Below the pieces are notes generated by a model. That model did not search any database. It had not been told where the DNA came from and was given only the letters and a program-made list of their open reading frames with translations. From Prauserella marina (GTDB lineage Bacteria; Actinomycetota; Actinomycetes; Mycobacteriales; Pseudonocardiaceae), in contig NZ_CP016353.1 in the NCBI RefSeq assembly GCF_002240355.1, positions 2,840,501-2,904,500 of the forward strand: a stretch of 64,000 nucleotides of DNA, given 5' to 3'. This document shows, one piece after another, positions 42,478-51,045 of this stretch (its first letter is position 1; every line of letters starts with the position of its first letter). The translations under genes were made by a program, and so were the position numbers.

Positions 42478-43923
42478 TCAGCGGGATCCGATCCTGGCGA
42501 CGACGGTCTTGAGGGTGCGGTAGCTGTCGAGGGCGATCAGGCCGCGTTCGCGACCCGTGCCGCTGAGCTTGGTTCCGCCGAAGGGCACGGCGACGCCGCC
42601 CGCGAAGTAGTCGTTGATCATGACGTAGCCCGCGTTCACCCGGTTGGCCATGCGCAGTGCCCTGTCGATGTCCCTGGTGTGGATCCCGACGCCGAGGCCA
42701 TAGTCGGTGGCGTCGGCGAGTTCGGCGGCATGATCCTCGTCGTCGAACGCGAGGACGGTGAGAACCGGCCCGAAGATTTCCTCGCGGGCGATCCGCATGC
42801 CGGGTGTGACTCCGGTGAACACGGTTGGCGCGAGGAAGTACCCGCGACCGGGCAGTTCGCGCGCCGCGGTGGCGAGGTTCGCGCCTTCGTCGTGCCCTTT
42901 CTCGACGTAGCCGGAGACCCGCCGGTGGTGCTCGGCGGAAATCAGCGGGCCGAGATCGGGATCCCGCTCACCTGGGCCGAGGGTGAGTGCCGAAGCTCTT
43001 TCGACGATCCTCGCGACGAGTTCGTCGTGGATCCGGCGGTCGGCGAGCAGGCGTGATCCGGCGTCGCAGTACTGGCCGGTGTTGGCGGTGAAGCCGGTGA
43101 CGACCTGGGCGGCGACGTCATCGAGATCGGCGTCGGCGAACACGATCTGCGGGGATTTGCCGCCGAGTTCGGTCACGACGGGCGTGATGTGCTCGGCTGC
43201 CGCGCGGAGCACGGACCGTCCGGTTGCCACCGAGCCGGTGAAGGTGAGCGACCCGATCCCGGGATGCGCGGCGAGCGCGTGGCCCGCCTCCTCGCCGAGT
43301 CCGGTCACGACGTTGAGGGTGCCCGGCGGGCAGCCGGCCGCTGCCGCGAGTTCGGCGAACCGCAGCGCGGTCAGCGGGGTTTGCTCGGCGGGTTTGACCA
43401 CGGCCGTGTTTCCCGCCGCCAGTGCGGGCGCGACACTGCGGCACAGCATCGAAAGCGGGGCGTTCCACGGGACGATGTGCGCGGTGACGCCGACCGGTTC
43501 GGACACGGTGTAAGCCAGCGATGCCTGGCCGATCGGAATCGTCTCGCCGTGCATCTTGTCGGCGGCGCCCGCGTAGTAGTCGAGGTAGCCGACGCAGCCC
43601 GCGATCTCCGAGCGCGCAAGGGAAAGCGGCTTGCCGGTGTCGAGGGTTTCCAACAGGGCGAACTCGCCGCTGGCTTCGTCGAGAGCGCGGGCGAGGGCCC
43701 GCAGCAGGCGCCCGCGCTCGACGGGGGCGGTCTGCCGGGTCTTGTCCGCGCGAGCGCGGGCGGTGCGCACGGCGAGGTCGACGTCGGCGGCGTCGCCGCG
43801 AGCGACGCGGGCGATCGTCTCTCCGGTCGAAGGGTCTTCGACGGGTATCGTCCTGCGCTCGCGGGGCGGAACCCGGTCACCGTCGATGTGATGCTCGGCG
43901 GTGATTCGCGTGGCGGTACTCAT
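42478..43923 (-). CDS. NAD(P)-dependent aldehyde dehydrogenase
   Basis: A 481-aa ALDH. The general base Glu is in VTELGGKSPQIVFADADL, the nucleophile Cys in TANTGQYCDAGSR, and the cofactor loop in LTFTGSVATGRSVLRAA. The C-terminal motif is EEIFGPVLTVLAFDDED. Within this cluster it may oxidise betaine aldehyde, or the 2-oxoglutarate semialdehyde formed from hydroxyproline; I cannot choose. The ATG overlaps the Rieske stop (ATGA), so translation is coupled. Confidence 0.92.
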   Translation of the reverse strand: MSTATRITAEHHIDGDRVPPRERRTIPVEDPSTGETIARVARGDAADVDLAVRTARARADKTRQTAPVERGRLLRALARALDEASGEFALLETLDTGKPLSLARSEIAGCVGYLDYYAGAADKMHGETIPIGQASLAYTVSEPVGVTAHIVPWNAPLSMLCRSVAPALAAGNTAVVKPAEQTPLTALRFAELAAAAGCPPGTLNVVTGLGEEAGHALAAHPGIGSLTFTGSVATGRSVLRAAAEHITPVVTELGGKSPQIVFADADLDDVAAQVVTGFTANTGQYCDAGSRLLADRRIHDELVARIVERASALTLGPGERDPDLGPLISAEHHRRVSGYVEKGHDEGANLATAARELPGRGYFLAPTVFTGVTPGMRIAREEIFGPVLTVLAFDDEDHAAELADATDYGLGVGIHTRDIDRALRMANRVNAGYVMINDYFAGGVAVPFGGTKLSGTGRERGLIALDSYRTLKTVVARIGSR

Positions 43924-45218
43924 GCCGGGTCCGGGAACATGCGCGTCATGGTGTGGTCGTCGCCTTCCGGGACCCGGTCTTTCCCGAGCATCTTGTCGAT
44001 GACCATGTTCTGGAAGCGGTGCAGCGGTTCCTCGAACCGGAAGCACATCCGGCCGCCCCGGTAGGCGGGGTTGCCGATGCCCTGCTGCACCTTCTCGACG
44101 ATCTCCAGGTCCTGGCGGTTGACCAGGTCCCAGAACTTCTCAAGCTGGTCGAGGCTTTCCTCGGCTTCCGGATCGTCGGCGGATTCCGGGTGGGTGAGCA
44201 GGACCGCCGTTTCGACCGTGCGGTCGGCCGCGACGGGCTGGTTGAGCAGTACGAAGGCGTGATTGGGCAGAACGACGAGCGCGGTGCTGGGAAACAGCCA
44301 CACGAATCGGCCGCTGTCGGCGTCGGTGCCGTTGAGCGCACTGAACGCGGGCAGGCCGTCCCAGCCGCCCGCCTCGGTGTTGCGTGACACCGGAGTGGTG
44401 CACATGCCGGTGTACATGCCGGGGCCTTGCCAGCGGTAGTGATCGGAGAACTTGGAGACCTGGTTGAGTTCGGGATGCACCCAGGGCAGGTGGTAGTACT
44501 CCATGAAGTTCTCGCCGACGAGCTTGTAGTTCGCGGCTACCTCGTAGGTGCGTCGCCGCCGCGGCACCCAGTTGTCCAGCGCGTAGTCGGCGAAGCGGCG
44601 CGGGAGGTCGCCGAGCTGGGCCGCCAGCGGAGCGGGCGCGGGGGAGAGGTTGACGAAGACGAACGGGCCCCAGGTGTCCACGGCGACGGGGAGCAGGCCG
44701 TAGTCGGCGCGGTCGAAGCCCTTGGCGACCGAGGTGTCGAAGATCGTCTCCTGGCCCGCTGGAACGTCGGAGCCTTCGAAAAGCGGCGTGCCCAGACACG
44801 TGCCGTCGGTGTCGTAGGTCCAGTTGTGGTAGGGGCAGCGGATGCGCCCGCGTGGGCCCACCTCGCGGGCGTCCTGGCCGAGCAGCCTGGTGGCGCGGTG
44901 GCGGCAGACGTTGTGGAAGCCGCGCAGCTCGCCGTGCCGGTTGCGGGTGACGATGATCGAGCGGCCCGCGATGTCGGCGACGACGCAGGCGCCGGGACGG
45001 TCGACGTCGGCGGCGAACCCGGCGGCGACCCATTCGGTGGCGAAGACCCGTTCCCGTTCGATGGCGAAGAACTCGGGGGAGGTGTAGGCGTCGGGGATCA
45101 GGGTCGAAGCCAGCTCGACGGGCAGGCGGGTGGCACGGTAGGTGCTCTCGTCGGTGAAGTCGGCCGCGGCGATGGGCCGGGCTGGGAGGGCTCCGGCCGT
45201 GGTGGTTTCGGCGGTCAT
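43920..45218 (-). CDS. Rieske non-haem iron oxygenase (betaine demethylase type)
   Basis: A 432-aa Rieske oxygenase alpha subunit. The 2Fe-2S ligands are in NVCRHRATRLL and RCPYHNWTYDTDG (CxH, CxxH). The mononuclear iron ligands are in LVGENFMEYYHLPWVHPEL, with a later Asp in LVNRQDLEIVEK. The ENFMEYYHLPWVHP form is typical of the group that demethylates quaternary amines (glycine betaine GbcA, stachydrine Stc2, carnitine CntA). It oxidises an N-methyl group, releasing formaldehyde, using electrons from the reductase encoded at 40309. The HpbD-like gene in the operon favours proline or hydroxyproline betaine. Confidence 0.9.
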   Translation of the reverse strand: MTAETTTAGALPARPIAAADFTDESTYRATRLPVELASTLIPDAYTSPEFFAIERERVFATEWVAAGFAADVDRPGACVVADIAGRSIIVTRNRHGELRGFHNVCRHRATRLLGQDAREVGPRGRIRCPYHNWTYDTDGTCLGTPLFEGSDVPAGQETIFDTSVAKGFDRADYGLLPVAVDTWGPFVFVNLSPAPAPLAAQLGDLPRRFADYALDNWVPRRRRTYEVAANYKLVGENFMEYYHLPWVHPELNQVSKFSDHYRWQGPGMYTGMCTTPVSRNTEAGGWDGLPAFSALNGTDADSGRFVWLFPSTALVVLPNHAFVLLNQPVAADRTVETAVLLTHPESADDPEAEESLDQLEKFWDLVNRQDLEIVEKVQQGIGNPAYRGGRMCFRFEEPLHRFQNMVIDKMLGKDRVPEGDDHTMTRMFPDPA

Positions 45219-45246
45219 GGCGGGTCTCCTTTCTCGGTCGGGACGC

Positions 45247-46431
45247 TCAGATGTGGAAGCCGCGCGGGAACGAGGGGTCGGTGAGCGCGGGGCGGGTGAT
45301 CGTGAAGCCGTCGACCGGGTGCGCGGGTGCGCGGTCGAGCGCGAGGTCGGTGAGCACGCCTCCGATGAGGGCGGCGAACTTGTACGCGTGCCCCGCGCCG
45401 TTGGCGACGACGATCTGCGGATGCTCCGGCAGGTGGTCGAGGATGAAGTTCTGGTCGGGCGGGACGGTGTAGAGGCAGGTCCTGGAGTACAGCTCCGGCC
45501 CGCCGAACCGGGGAATGTGCCGTGCGACGAAGCCGGCGTAGCGTTCGCGCCGCACCGGGTCGGGCTCGAACGAGCGGTCGTCGGCCGTGGTCTCCTCCCC
45601 GCCCATGTGCTGGCCGAGTTTGGTGGCGACCTCGCCGTAGACGGGGAAACCGTAGAAGTTGTGGTGGCCGTGCCACATGAACACCGGGAACCTCGCCGGT
45701 GCGAACTCGGCGAGATGCGCGGTGGCGTAGTAGGTGACCTGCTCGCGGAGCACGGTCAGCGGCAGCCGCACTCCGGTTTCGGCGAGGACCTTGTTGGTCC
45801 AGGCGTCGGCGGCGACGACGACCCGGTCGGCGAGAATCACCTCGTCGCCGGTGACCACGGCGACCCCTTCGCCGTCCGGTCGTACCGCGCGAACCGGGGT
45901 GTGTGCCCTGATCTCGGCTCCGTGGGCGCGGGCCAGCGCCAGGTGCACGGCGTTGGCCCTGGCGGCGTCGACGATGCCCGAATCGGCTTGGTAGAGCGCC
46001 TGCTCGCTGCCGCCGACCCGGAACTGGGGCCACCGGTCGACGAGCTCGTCGGCGTCGAGGAGCTCGTAGGCGACCCCGAAACGGTCGAACATCGCGGTGT
46101 AGCCCTCGATGTTGCGACTGCCGGTCGCGGCTGTCCGCCTGGCTTCCCTGTCCTCGATGACCAGCCCCCCGGTGCGGGTGAAAATCCGCTGACCGGATTC
46201 GGCTTCGATCTCCTCCCAAGCTTTGTAGGCGGGTCTGGCGATCGCGGCGTACTCGGGCTGGTGCTGTGCCAGCCTGATGATCCGCGAATGGTCCTGTGAA
46301 GCGCCACGGTGATGGCCGAGCGCGAACTGCTCGATGCCGAGCACTCCGGAGCCGAGCTCGGTGGCGAGCCGGTACAGCGCCGCCGAGCCAAGGCCGCCGA
46401 GACCGACGACGACCGTGCGGTAGCGGGACAT
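45247..46431 (-). CDS. Monomeric sarcosine oxidase/N-methylamino acid oxidase (MTOX)
   Basis: A 394-aa MTOX-family flavoenzyme. The FAD loop is VVVGLGGLGSAALYRLATE, the second contact GASQDHSRIIRLAQHQPEY, and the covalent FAD Cys is in SRTCLYTVPPDQNFILD. The end GAGHAYKFAALIGGVLTDLA is canonical. It removes a methyl group from a secondary amine such as sarcosine or N-methylproline, giving formaldehyde and hydrogen peroxide. First gene of the leftward betaine operon, divergent from the LysR gene at 46573. Confidence 0.92.
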   Translation of the reverse strand: MSRYRTVVVGLGGLGSAALYRLATELGSGVLGIEQFALGHHRGASQDHSRIIRLAQHQPEYAAIARPAYKAWEEIEAESGQRIFTRTGGLVIEDREARRTAATGSRNIEGYTAMFDRFGVAYELLDADELVDRWPQFRVGGSEQALYQADSGIVDAARANAVHLALARAHGAEIRAHTPVRAVRPDGEGVAVVTGDEVILADRVVVAADAWTNKVLAETGVRLPLTVLREQVTYYATAHLAEFAPARFPVFMWHGHHNFYGFPVYGEVATKLGQHMGGEETTADDRSFEPDPVRRERYAGFVARHIPRFGGPELYSRTCLYTVPPDQNFILDHLPEHPQIVVANGAGHAYKFAALIGGVLTDLALDRAPAHPVDGFTITRPALTDPSFPRGFHI

Positions 46432-46533
46432 GCTTCCTCCTGCGGAATCCGAGCTGGATCAGTGCTGAGGTCCCACCCGCTGGCGCCGGTACGTGGTGGT
46501 TTTCCCAGTGTCAGTGCGGAAAATGTCCACGTC

Positions 46534-46571
46534 TATCGAAGAATCGAACTAACGATCTTGTACGTTCGATA
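46534..46571. promoter_or_regulatory. Nested inverted repeats in MTOX/LysR promoter
   Basis: TATCGAA (46534-46540) mirrors TTCGATA (46565-46571), and inside them TCGAAC (46544-46549) mirrors GTTCGA (46564-46569). The 141-bp region between the two divergent genes is the most AT-rich stretch nearby. The repeats end next to the LysR start codon, as expected for LysR binding and autoregulation. Confidence 0.6.
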
Positions 46572-46572
46572 C

Positions 46573-47502
46573 ATGATTGATCGGCGCCTGCGCGTTCTCC
46601 GCGCGATCGACCGGCACCACACCGTGACCGCCGCGGCGGAGGTCTGCCGGATGACCCCGTCGGCGGCCTCACACCAGATTCAGGCACTGTCCAGGGAACT
46701 CGGCGTGGTGCTGCTCGAACCCGCGGGACGCGGGGTCCGGCTCACCGCCGCCGCGCGCACGCTACTCGCGCACGGTGAGGTGCTCGCCGCTCAATGGGAA
46801 CGCGCACGCGCGGATCTGGCCGCGCACCGCACCGGCGGAGTCGGCGGCACACTGCGTTTCTGCGGGTTCTCCACGGCGGCAGCGGCCGTCGTGCCACAGG
46901 CCATGGAGCGACTGCGCCGCGATCATCCCGCGCTGCGACTGCACCTGCGCGAGTCGGAACCGGCCCGCTCCTTCGACCTGCTCGCGGCCGACGACACCGA
47001 CATCGTCGTGGTCGTCGCGACAGCCGACATCCCTCCGGCCTCCGACGAAGCCTTCGATCAGTACGTCCTCTACGAAGAACCACTGGACATGCTCGTCGGT
47101 CCCGAACACCCGGTGGTCGGCCGCACGGACGTCGCGTTGAGCGAACTCGCCGGCGACCCCTGGATCGGCAGCAATCCCGGACGCGCCTACCACCAACTGG
47201 TCATGCTGGCCTGCACCAGCGCCGGTTTCGCGCCCGAGGTCGCCCACTACGCCGACGAGTGGGACACCGGAGCGGCGCTCGTCGCTCGCGGTTTCGGGGT
47301 CGCTCTCATTCCCCGGCTGGCCGAGGTGCCTGCCCTGCACGACACGCGTCGTGTGCCGGTGGGCGCGCCACCCGTCCCGATCCGCAGGGCCATCGCCGCC
47401 ATCCGGTCGGGCTCACGGGAACAGCCTGCCATCGCGGCCGGGCTCGCAGCGCTGCACGAGGTGTGCGCCGCGCTGTCGGCGACACTTCGCGCGCCGAGGT
47501 AG
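46573..47502 (+). CDS. LysR-family regulator of the betaine operon
   Basis: A 309-aa LysR regulator. The DNA-binding part is at the very start (RRLRVLRAIDRHHTVTAAAE then VCRMTPSAASHQIQALSREL). The effector domain begins near residue 92 (GTLRFCGFSTAAAAVVPQAM). It is divergent from the MTOX-led operon and shares with it a promoter region with inverted repeats, so control of betaine catabolism is likely. ATG 46573 is the only start that gives the standard N terminus; longer readings cross the promoter. Confidence 0.92.
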   Translation: MIDRRLRVLRAIDRHHTVTAAAEVCRMTPSAASHQIQALSRELGVVLLEPAGRGVRLTAAARTLLAHGEVLAAQWERARADLAAHRTGGVGGTLRFCGFSTAAAAVVPQAMERLRRDHPALRLHLRESEPARSFDLLAADDTDIVVVVATADIPPASDEAFDQYVLYEEPLDMLVGPEHPVVGRTDVALSELAGDPWIGSNPGRAYHQLVMLACTSAGFAPEVAHYADEWDTGAALVARGFGVALIPRLAEVPALHDTRRVPVGAPPVPIRRAIAAIRSGSREQPAIAAGLAALHEVCAALSATLRAPR

Positions 47503-47543
47503 CGGCAGTTCACCACCCTGTGTCCACTGTGGTCACCGTGGAT

Positions 47544-48560
47544 TCACGGCCCGGTGGCTCGCAGCGGGGCGAGTGCCCGCCGGAAGTCGACGGTGTCCAC
47601 TTCGGTGGCGACGTCCCGGCTTTCGGGCGGTGTGCCGCGCGGCACCGTGCGCAGGCGCGGACAGGTTTCGGTGGTGCTGCCGACGAGCCGCGACGACGCG
47701 ACCTTCCGCCCGGTGCGGGCTTCGAAGACGTCGAGCCGGTACAGCCCTTGGTAGAGCTCGTCGTCCACGCCGCTGTAGGAGCATTCGCTCAGCGGGGTGC
47801 TCGACGCGAAGCCGATGAGGGTCGCGCAGGCCACCAGTTGCACCGCGGTGAGGTCCGCCGGTTCGGTGGTCAGCGGGGTTCCTTGCGGAACCGACGCCGC
47901 GGCCTCGTAGAGGAAACCACCGCCACTGTCGAGGAACGCGGCGATCGGGTGCGTGTCCCCTGCGTGGGGAGCGGCGCGGCGGTGTCCGCCCCCTCCTTCG
48001 TCACACGTGGCCGCGAAGTCGGACTTTTCAAGGGGAAGACCAAGCGCGGCATAGGTACCGACCGGCCATCCGAACGCGGCCACGAGCGCGGCGACAAGGC
48101 CGTAGGAGGCCAGTCCCACCAGCCTGCGCCGCGACCAGCGGCGGCCGGGTGCCAGCCGCCGCCGCACGTCGCGCAGATCGCTGACCGAGCACGTGCCGGG
48201 AAGGTCGAGCGCGCGAATGCGCTCGCGCTGGTCGTAGGTGATCGCGACCGGCTTCTCGCGGTCCGAGAGGATCAGCAGCCCGTGCTCGGCCACCACGTAC
48301 CTGCGCCGTCCTGTCCCCGGAACTGGTCCGACGTGGACGTAGAGCGTCACCAGGCCGATCGCCACGGCGGCGAGGAAAAGGGGTAACTGCCAGAACCGTC
48401 CGCCGGACGCCGCGATGAGCCCGGCGACGATCGCCGCGGCCAGCGTGCCCACTCCTGTCACCCCGGCGGCCAGAGACGCCGGTGCGTGCTCCCTGTGCAC
48501 CCGCACGACCCGGCCGAGTCCGTGCTCGACCGCCGTCGCCTCGATCTCCGCGCGTCGCAT
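47544..48560 (-). CDS. Hypothetical membrane protein
   Basis: A 338-aa protein I do not recognise. Two membrane helices lie at about residues 30-75 (AAGVTGVGTLAAAIVAGLIA and LPLFLAAVAIGLVTLYVHVG), then a soluble stretch (YVVAEHGLLILSDREKPVAI), a third helix near 145-170, and a long C-terminal domain. That domain contains Cys residues (ATCDEGGG, ACATLIG, SECSYSG, ETCPRL) that may form disulfides outside the cell. The length and start are plausible with ATG 48560. It lies alone on the minus strand between the LysR gene and the YCII gene. No function proposed. Confidence 0.6.
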   Translation of the reverse strand: MRRAEIEATAVEHGLGRVVRVHREHAPASLAAGVTGVGTLAAAIVAGLIAASGGRFWQLPLFLAAVAIGLVTLYVHVGPVPGTGRRRYVVAEHGLLILSDREKPVAITYDQRERIRALDLPGTCSVSDLRDVRRRLAPGRRWSRRRLVGLASYGLVAALVAAFGWPVGTYAALGLPLEKSDFAATCDEGGGGHRRAAPHAGDTHPIAAFLDSGGGFLYEAAASVPQGTPLTTEPADLTAVQLVACATLIGFASSTPLSECSYSGVDDELYQGLYRLDVFEARTGRKVASSRLVGSTTETCPRLRTVPRGTPPESRDVATEVDTVDFRRALAPLRATGP

Positions 48561-48629
48561 CGGGACATCATGCCGCAGCTCGTCGAGGCGTGGTCTCGAT
48601 TCGGAGTCAGCTCGGGCATAGTGGTGGCC

Positions 48630-48965
48630 GTGAAGTACGTGTTGCTGATTTGTGACGATGAGACGGTGTCGCCTTCGATGGAGGAAATCGCGGCGGACCC
48701 GGCGTATCGGGCGTATGAGGCGGAAGTGGAACGGCGGGGCGGCACGCTTGGCGGCGCGCGACTGCGCCCGGTGGCGAGTGCGACCACGGTCCGCGTCCGC
48801 GATGGCGAGACGCTGGTGTCCGATGGTCCGTTCGCTGAGACGAAGGATTTCGTCGGCGGTATCGACATTCTCGAATGCGCCGATCTGGATGAGGCGATCG
48901 CGTTGGCGGCGCTGCATCCCTATGCGCGTCATGGTTGTGTCGAGGTGCGTCCGGTGTGGGAATGA
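48630..48965 (+). CDS. YCII-related (DGPF) protein
   Basis: A 111-aa YCII/DGPF-family protein. It has YVLLICDDETVSP, the named motif in LVSDGPFAETKDFVGGIDIL, and ends with ALHPYARHGCVEVRPVWE. DGPF proteins are regularly encoded next to ECF42 sigma factors and are thought to be functionally linked to them. That partner follows here. The start is a GTG (GTGAAGTACGTG) where the family begins. The stop overlaps the ATG of a 26-codon frame leading to the sigma gene. The biochemical role of the family is not established. Confidence 0.9.
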   Translation: MKYVLLICDDETVSPSMEEIAADPAYRAYEAEVERRGGTLGGARLRPVASATTVRVRDGETLVSDGPFAETKDFVGGIDILECADLDEAIALAALHPYARHGCVEVRPVWE

Positions 48966-49042
48966 CCGCCGACGTATTCCTTCTCAGCGGAGGCGGCGAG
49001 GTGACCGCCGACGTACTTTTCTCAGCGGAGGCGGCGAGATGA
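48962..49042 (+). CDS. 26-aa leader peptide frame made of a tandem duplication
   Basis: ATG at 48962 overlaps the YCII stop (ATGA), and the TGA at 49040-49042 overlaps the sigma ATG at 49039. The encoded peptide is two imperfect copies of one unit (MTADVFLLSGGGE, then VTADVLFSAEAAR). Each DNA copy carries its own GCGGAGGCGGCGAG ribosome-binding region. The frame may simply be the by-product of a 39-bp duplication, but it would couple translation from YCII to sigma. Expression is unproven. Confidence 0.4.
   Translation: MTADVFLLSGGGEVTADVLFSAEAAR
48963..49039 (+). repeat. Tandem 38-39 bp duplication before the sigma gene
   Basis: Copy one (48963-49001) and copy two (49002-49039) differ at only a few positions and one indel, in the TATTCCTTC/TACTTTTC part. 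Each ends with a start-codon-like G/A-TG, GTG for the first and the real ATG for the second. The duplication therefore copied the ribosome-binding site and start region of the sigma gene. Confidence 0.9.
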
Positions 49043-50265
49043 CAGCGCCGGAGGAGGTTCGCGCGGCGGTCGCCGGGGCATACCGAAACGAGTGGGGTCA
49101 GGTGGTCGCCACGCTGATCGGGCTGACCGGTGACTGGGACCTGGCCGAGGATTGCGCGCAGGATGCGTTCGCCGCGGCGCTGGCGACGTGGGCGCGCGAC
49201 GGGGTTCCGGCGCGGCCGGGCGCGTGGCTCACGACGGCTGCCCGTAACCGGGCGGTCGACCGGCTGCGGCGGGACAAGACGCGCATGGCGAACGCGCGCC
49301 AGCTCGCGGTGCTGGAGCGGGATCCGGTTGTGTCGCAAGTGGAGGAGATCCCGGACGAGCGGTTGCGGTTGATCTTCACCTGCTGTCATCCGGCGCTGCC
49401 GTTTTCCGCAAGGGTCGCCCTGACGCTGCGCACGCTGGCCGGGCTGAGCACGGGGGAGATCGCCAGGGCGTTCCTGACCGCCGAACCGGCGATGGCGCAG
49501 CGTCTCGTGCGGGCCAAACGCAAGATCGCCGAGGCGGGGATTCCGTATCGCGTTCCACCCGCTGAGCTCCTGCCGAGGCGGCTGAGTGCCGTTCTCGCGG
49601 TGTTGTACCTGATCTTCAACGAGGGTTACGACGAGGTGGACGGGTGCAGGGCGCTGGCGGTCGAGGGGATCCGTCTCGCCAGGATGCTCGTCCGGCTGAT
49701 GCCCGCCGAGCCCGAAGCGCGCGGTCTGCTGGCGTTGATGTTGTTGTCGGAGGCCCGCAGGACGAGTCGCACCGATGACGGCGTGCTGGTCACGCTGGAG
49801 AACCAGGACCGGTCGCGGTGGGATCGGACGCTGATCGCCGAAGGTGTCGCGACGCTCGACCACGCGCTGGCTTCACGGCGCTCCGGGCCGTATCAGGTAC
49901 AGGCCGCGATCGCCGCCTGTCACGCCACCGCTGCCGATACCGAGGCCACCGACTGGGCACAGATCGCCGCGCTCTACACCGAGCTGATGCGGCTGGCGCC
50001 TTCTCCCGTGGTGAACCTCAACCGGGCCGTGGCGATCGCGATGGCCGAGGGTATCTCGGCGGGACTGGCCCTGGTCGACGAGCTCGCCGGGTCCGGCGAG
50101 CTGGACGGCTACTATCTGCTGCCCGCGACGCGAGCTGATCTTCTCCGCAGGGACGGCCGCCTCGCCGAGGCCGCCGTGTTCTACGAGAAGGCGCTGGAAC
50201 TGGCGCCGACCGAGGCCGAACGCCGTTACCTGGCCGCGCGACTCCGAAAACTCCGAAGCCGCTGA
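49039..50265 (+). CDS. ECF42-type RNA polymerase sigma factor
   Basis: A 408-aa ECF sigma factor with a long C-terminal extension. Region 2 has GDWDLAEDCAQDAFAAALAT and RPGAWLTTAARNRAVDRLRR; region 4 has LAGLSTGEIARAFLTAEPAM then AQRLVRAKRKIAEAGIPYRV. The 200-residue C-terminal part (YLIFNEGYD, SEARRTSR, VNLNRAVAIAMAEG, AAVFYEKALELAPTEAERRY) resembles TPR helices. This layout and the DGPF gene upstream identify group ECF42, which lacks a classical anti-sigma factor and is regulated through its extension. Target genes unknown; the SRPBCC gene downstream may be one. Confidence 0.92.
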   Translation: MTAPEEVRAAVAGAYRNEWGQVVATLIGLTGDWDLAEDCAQDAFAAALATWARDGVPARPGAWLTTAARNRAVDRLRRDKTRMANARQLAVLERDPVVSQVEEIPDERLRLIFTCCHPALPFSARVALTLRTLAGLSTGEIARAFLTAEPAMAQRLVRAKRKIAEAGIPYRVPPAELLPRRLSAVLAVLYLIFNEGYDEVDGCRALAVEGIRLARMLVRLMPAEPEARGLLALMLLSEARRTSRTDDGVLVTLENQDRSRWDRTLIAEGVATLDHALASRRSGPYQVQAAIAACHATAADTEATDWAQIAALYTELMRLAPSPVVNLNRAVAIAMAEGISAGLALVDELAGSGELDGYYLLPATRADLLRRDGRLAEAAVFYEKALELAPTEAERRYLAARLRKLRSR

Positions 50266-50379
50266 CCGGTGCCGCCGTGTTTTCCGGCAACATTTCCGAA
50301 GTTCTTGTGGTTTCGATGTCGATCCGGGCTGGCCTGCCGCGTCGGTGGGGTAAATCCACCGGACAGAGAGGCAACGACG

Positions 50380-50874
50380 ATGTCGAACACCGAGTACCTG
50401 AGCGCCACCATGACCGTGGACCAGCCCCCGGAGGAGGTCTTCGCGGCGATCACGAATGTGCGCGGATGGTGGTGCGAGAACATCATCGGCGACACGGTCG
50501 CCGAGCGGGACGAGTTCGTTTTCCACGACGATTTCACGCACGCCGGTGAGGTCGCCGAAGGCAAGCCGGGCATCCGGTTCGCCCGGTTCCAGCTCGCCGA
50601 GGTCACGTTCGGCGAGCGGATGGTGTGGCACGTCGTGGACTCCTGCCTCACCTTCGTCGACGACGCCGACGAGTGGACCGGCACGGACGTCATCTTCGAC
50701 CTCACCGCCGACGCGCGGGGTACGACGCTGCATTTCACCCACAGGGGACTCAGCGCGGCGCGGTCCGAATGCTTCGAGGCGTGCTCGAACGGCTGGACGT
50801 TCTACATCACCACGAGCCTGCCGCGGTTGATCCGCACCGGCACCGGGCAGCCCATCCCGAGCTACCGCCGCTGA
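50380..50874 (+). CDS. SRPBCC (AHSA1-like) domain protein
   Basis: A 164-aa START-like protein. It starts with TEYLSATMTVDQPPEEVFAA and ITNVRGWWCENIIGD, has an antiparallel sheet with FELAEVTFGER-like strands, and ends with the long helix FEACSNGWTFYITTSLPRLI. AHSA1-like proteins bind small hydrophobic ligands; the role is unknown. Such genes often accompany ECF42/DGPF pairs, which fits its place 114 bp downstream. AGAGAGG lies upstream of the ATG. Confidence 0.85.
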   Translation: MSNTEYLSATMTVDQPPEEVFAAITNVRGWWCENIIGDTVAERDEFVFHDDFTHAGEVAEGKPGIRFARFQLAEVTFGERMVWHVVDSCLTFVDDADEWTGTDVIFDLTADARGTTLHFTHRGLSAARSECFEACSNGWTFYITTSLPRLIRTGTGQPIPSYRR

Positions 50875-50912
50875 ACCGGCCGCGAAGGGAAGCTCGGCCA
50901 ACCAGCTGCCGC

Positions 50913-51020
50913 GGACTCGCCTTCGGCTTGATCGAGACGATGCGCGAGATCGGGAGCGCGACGGTTCTCGCCGTCCTCGGCACGGTCACCGCCGCTACCG
51001 GATTCCGGCGCGGCACGTGA
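50913..51020 (+). pseudogene. Remnant of an MFS drug-transporter C terminus
   Basis: The frame ending at the TGA at 51020 encodes GLAFGLIETMREIGSATVLA and VLGTVTAATGFRRG. This matches the penultimate-helix region of DHA2 (EmrB/QacA-type) transporters, usually GxxSGLxNTxRQxGGAxGxAVLGTV. There is no start or upstream coding part; the preceding bases belong to the SRPBCC gene and junk. It appears to be the tail of a transporter gene left after a deletion. Confidence 0.5.
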
Positions 51021-51045
51021 GGCCGCCTCAGTACAGTGACGTCGC

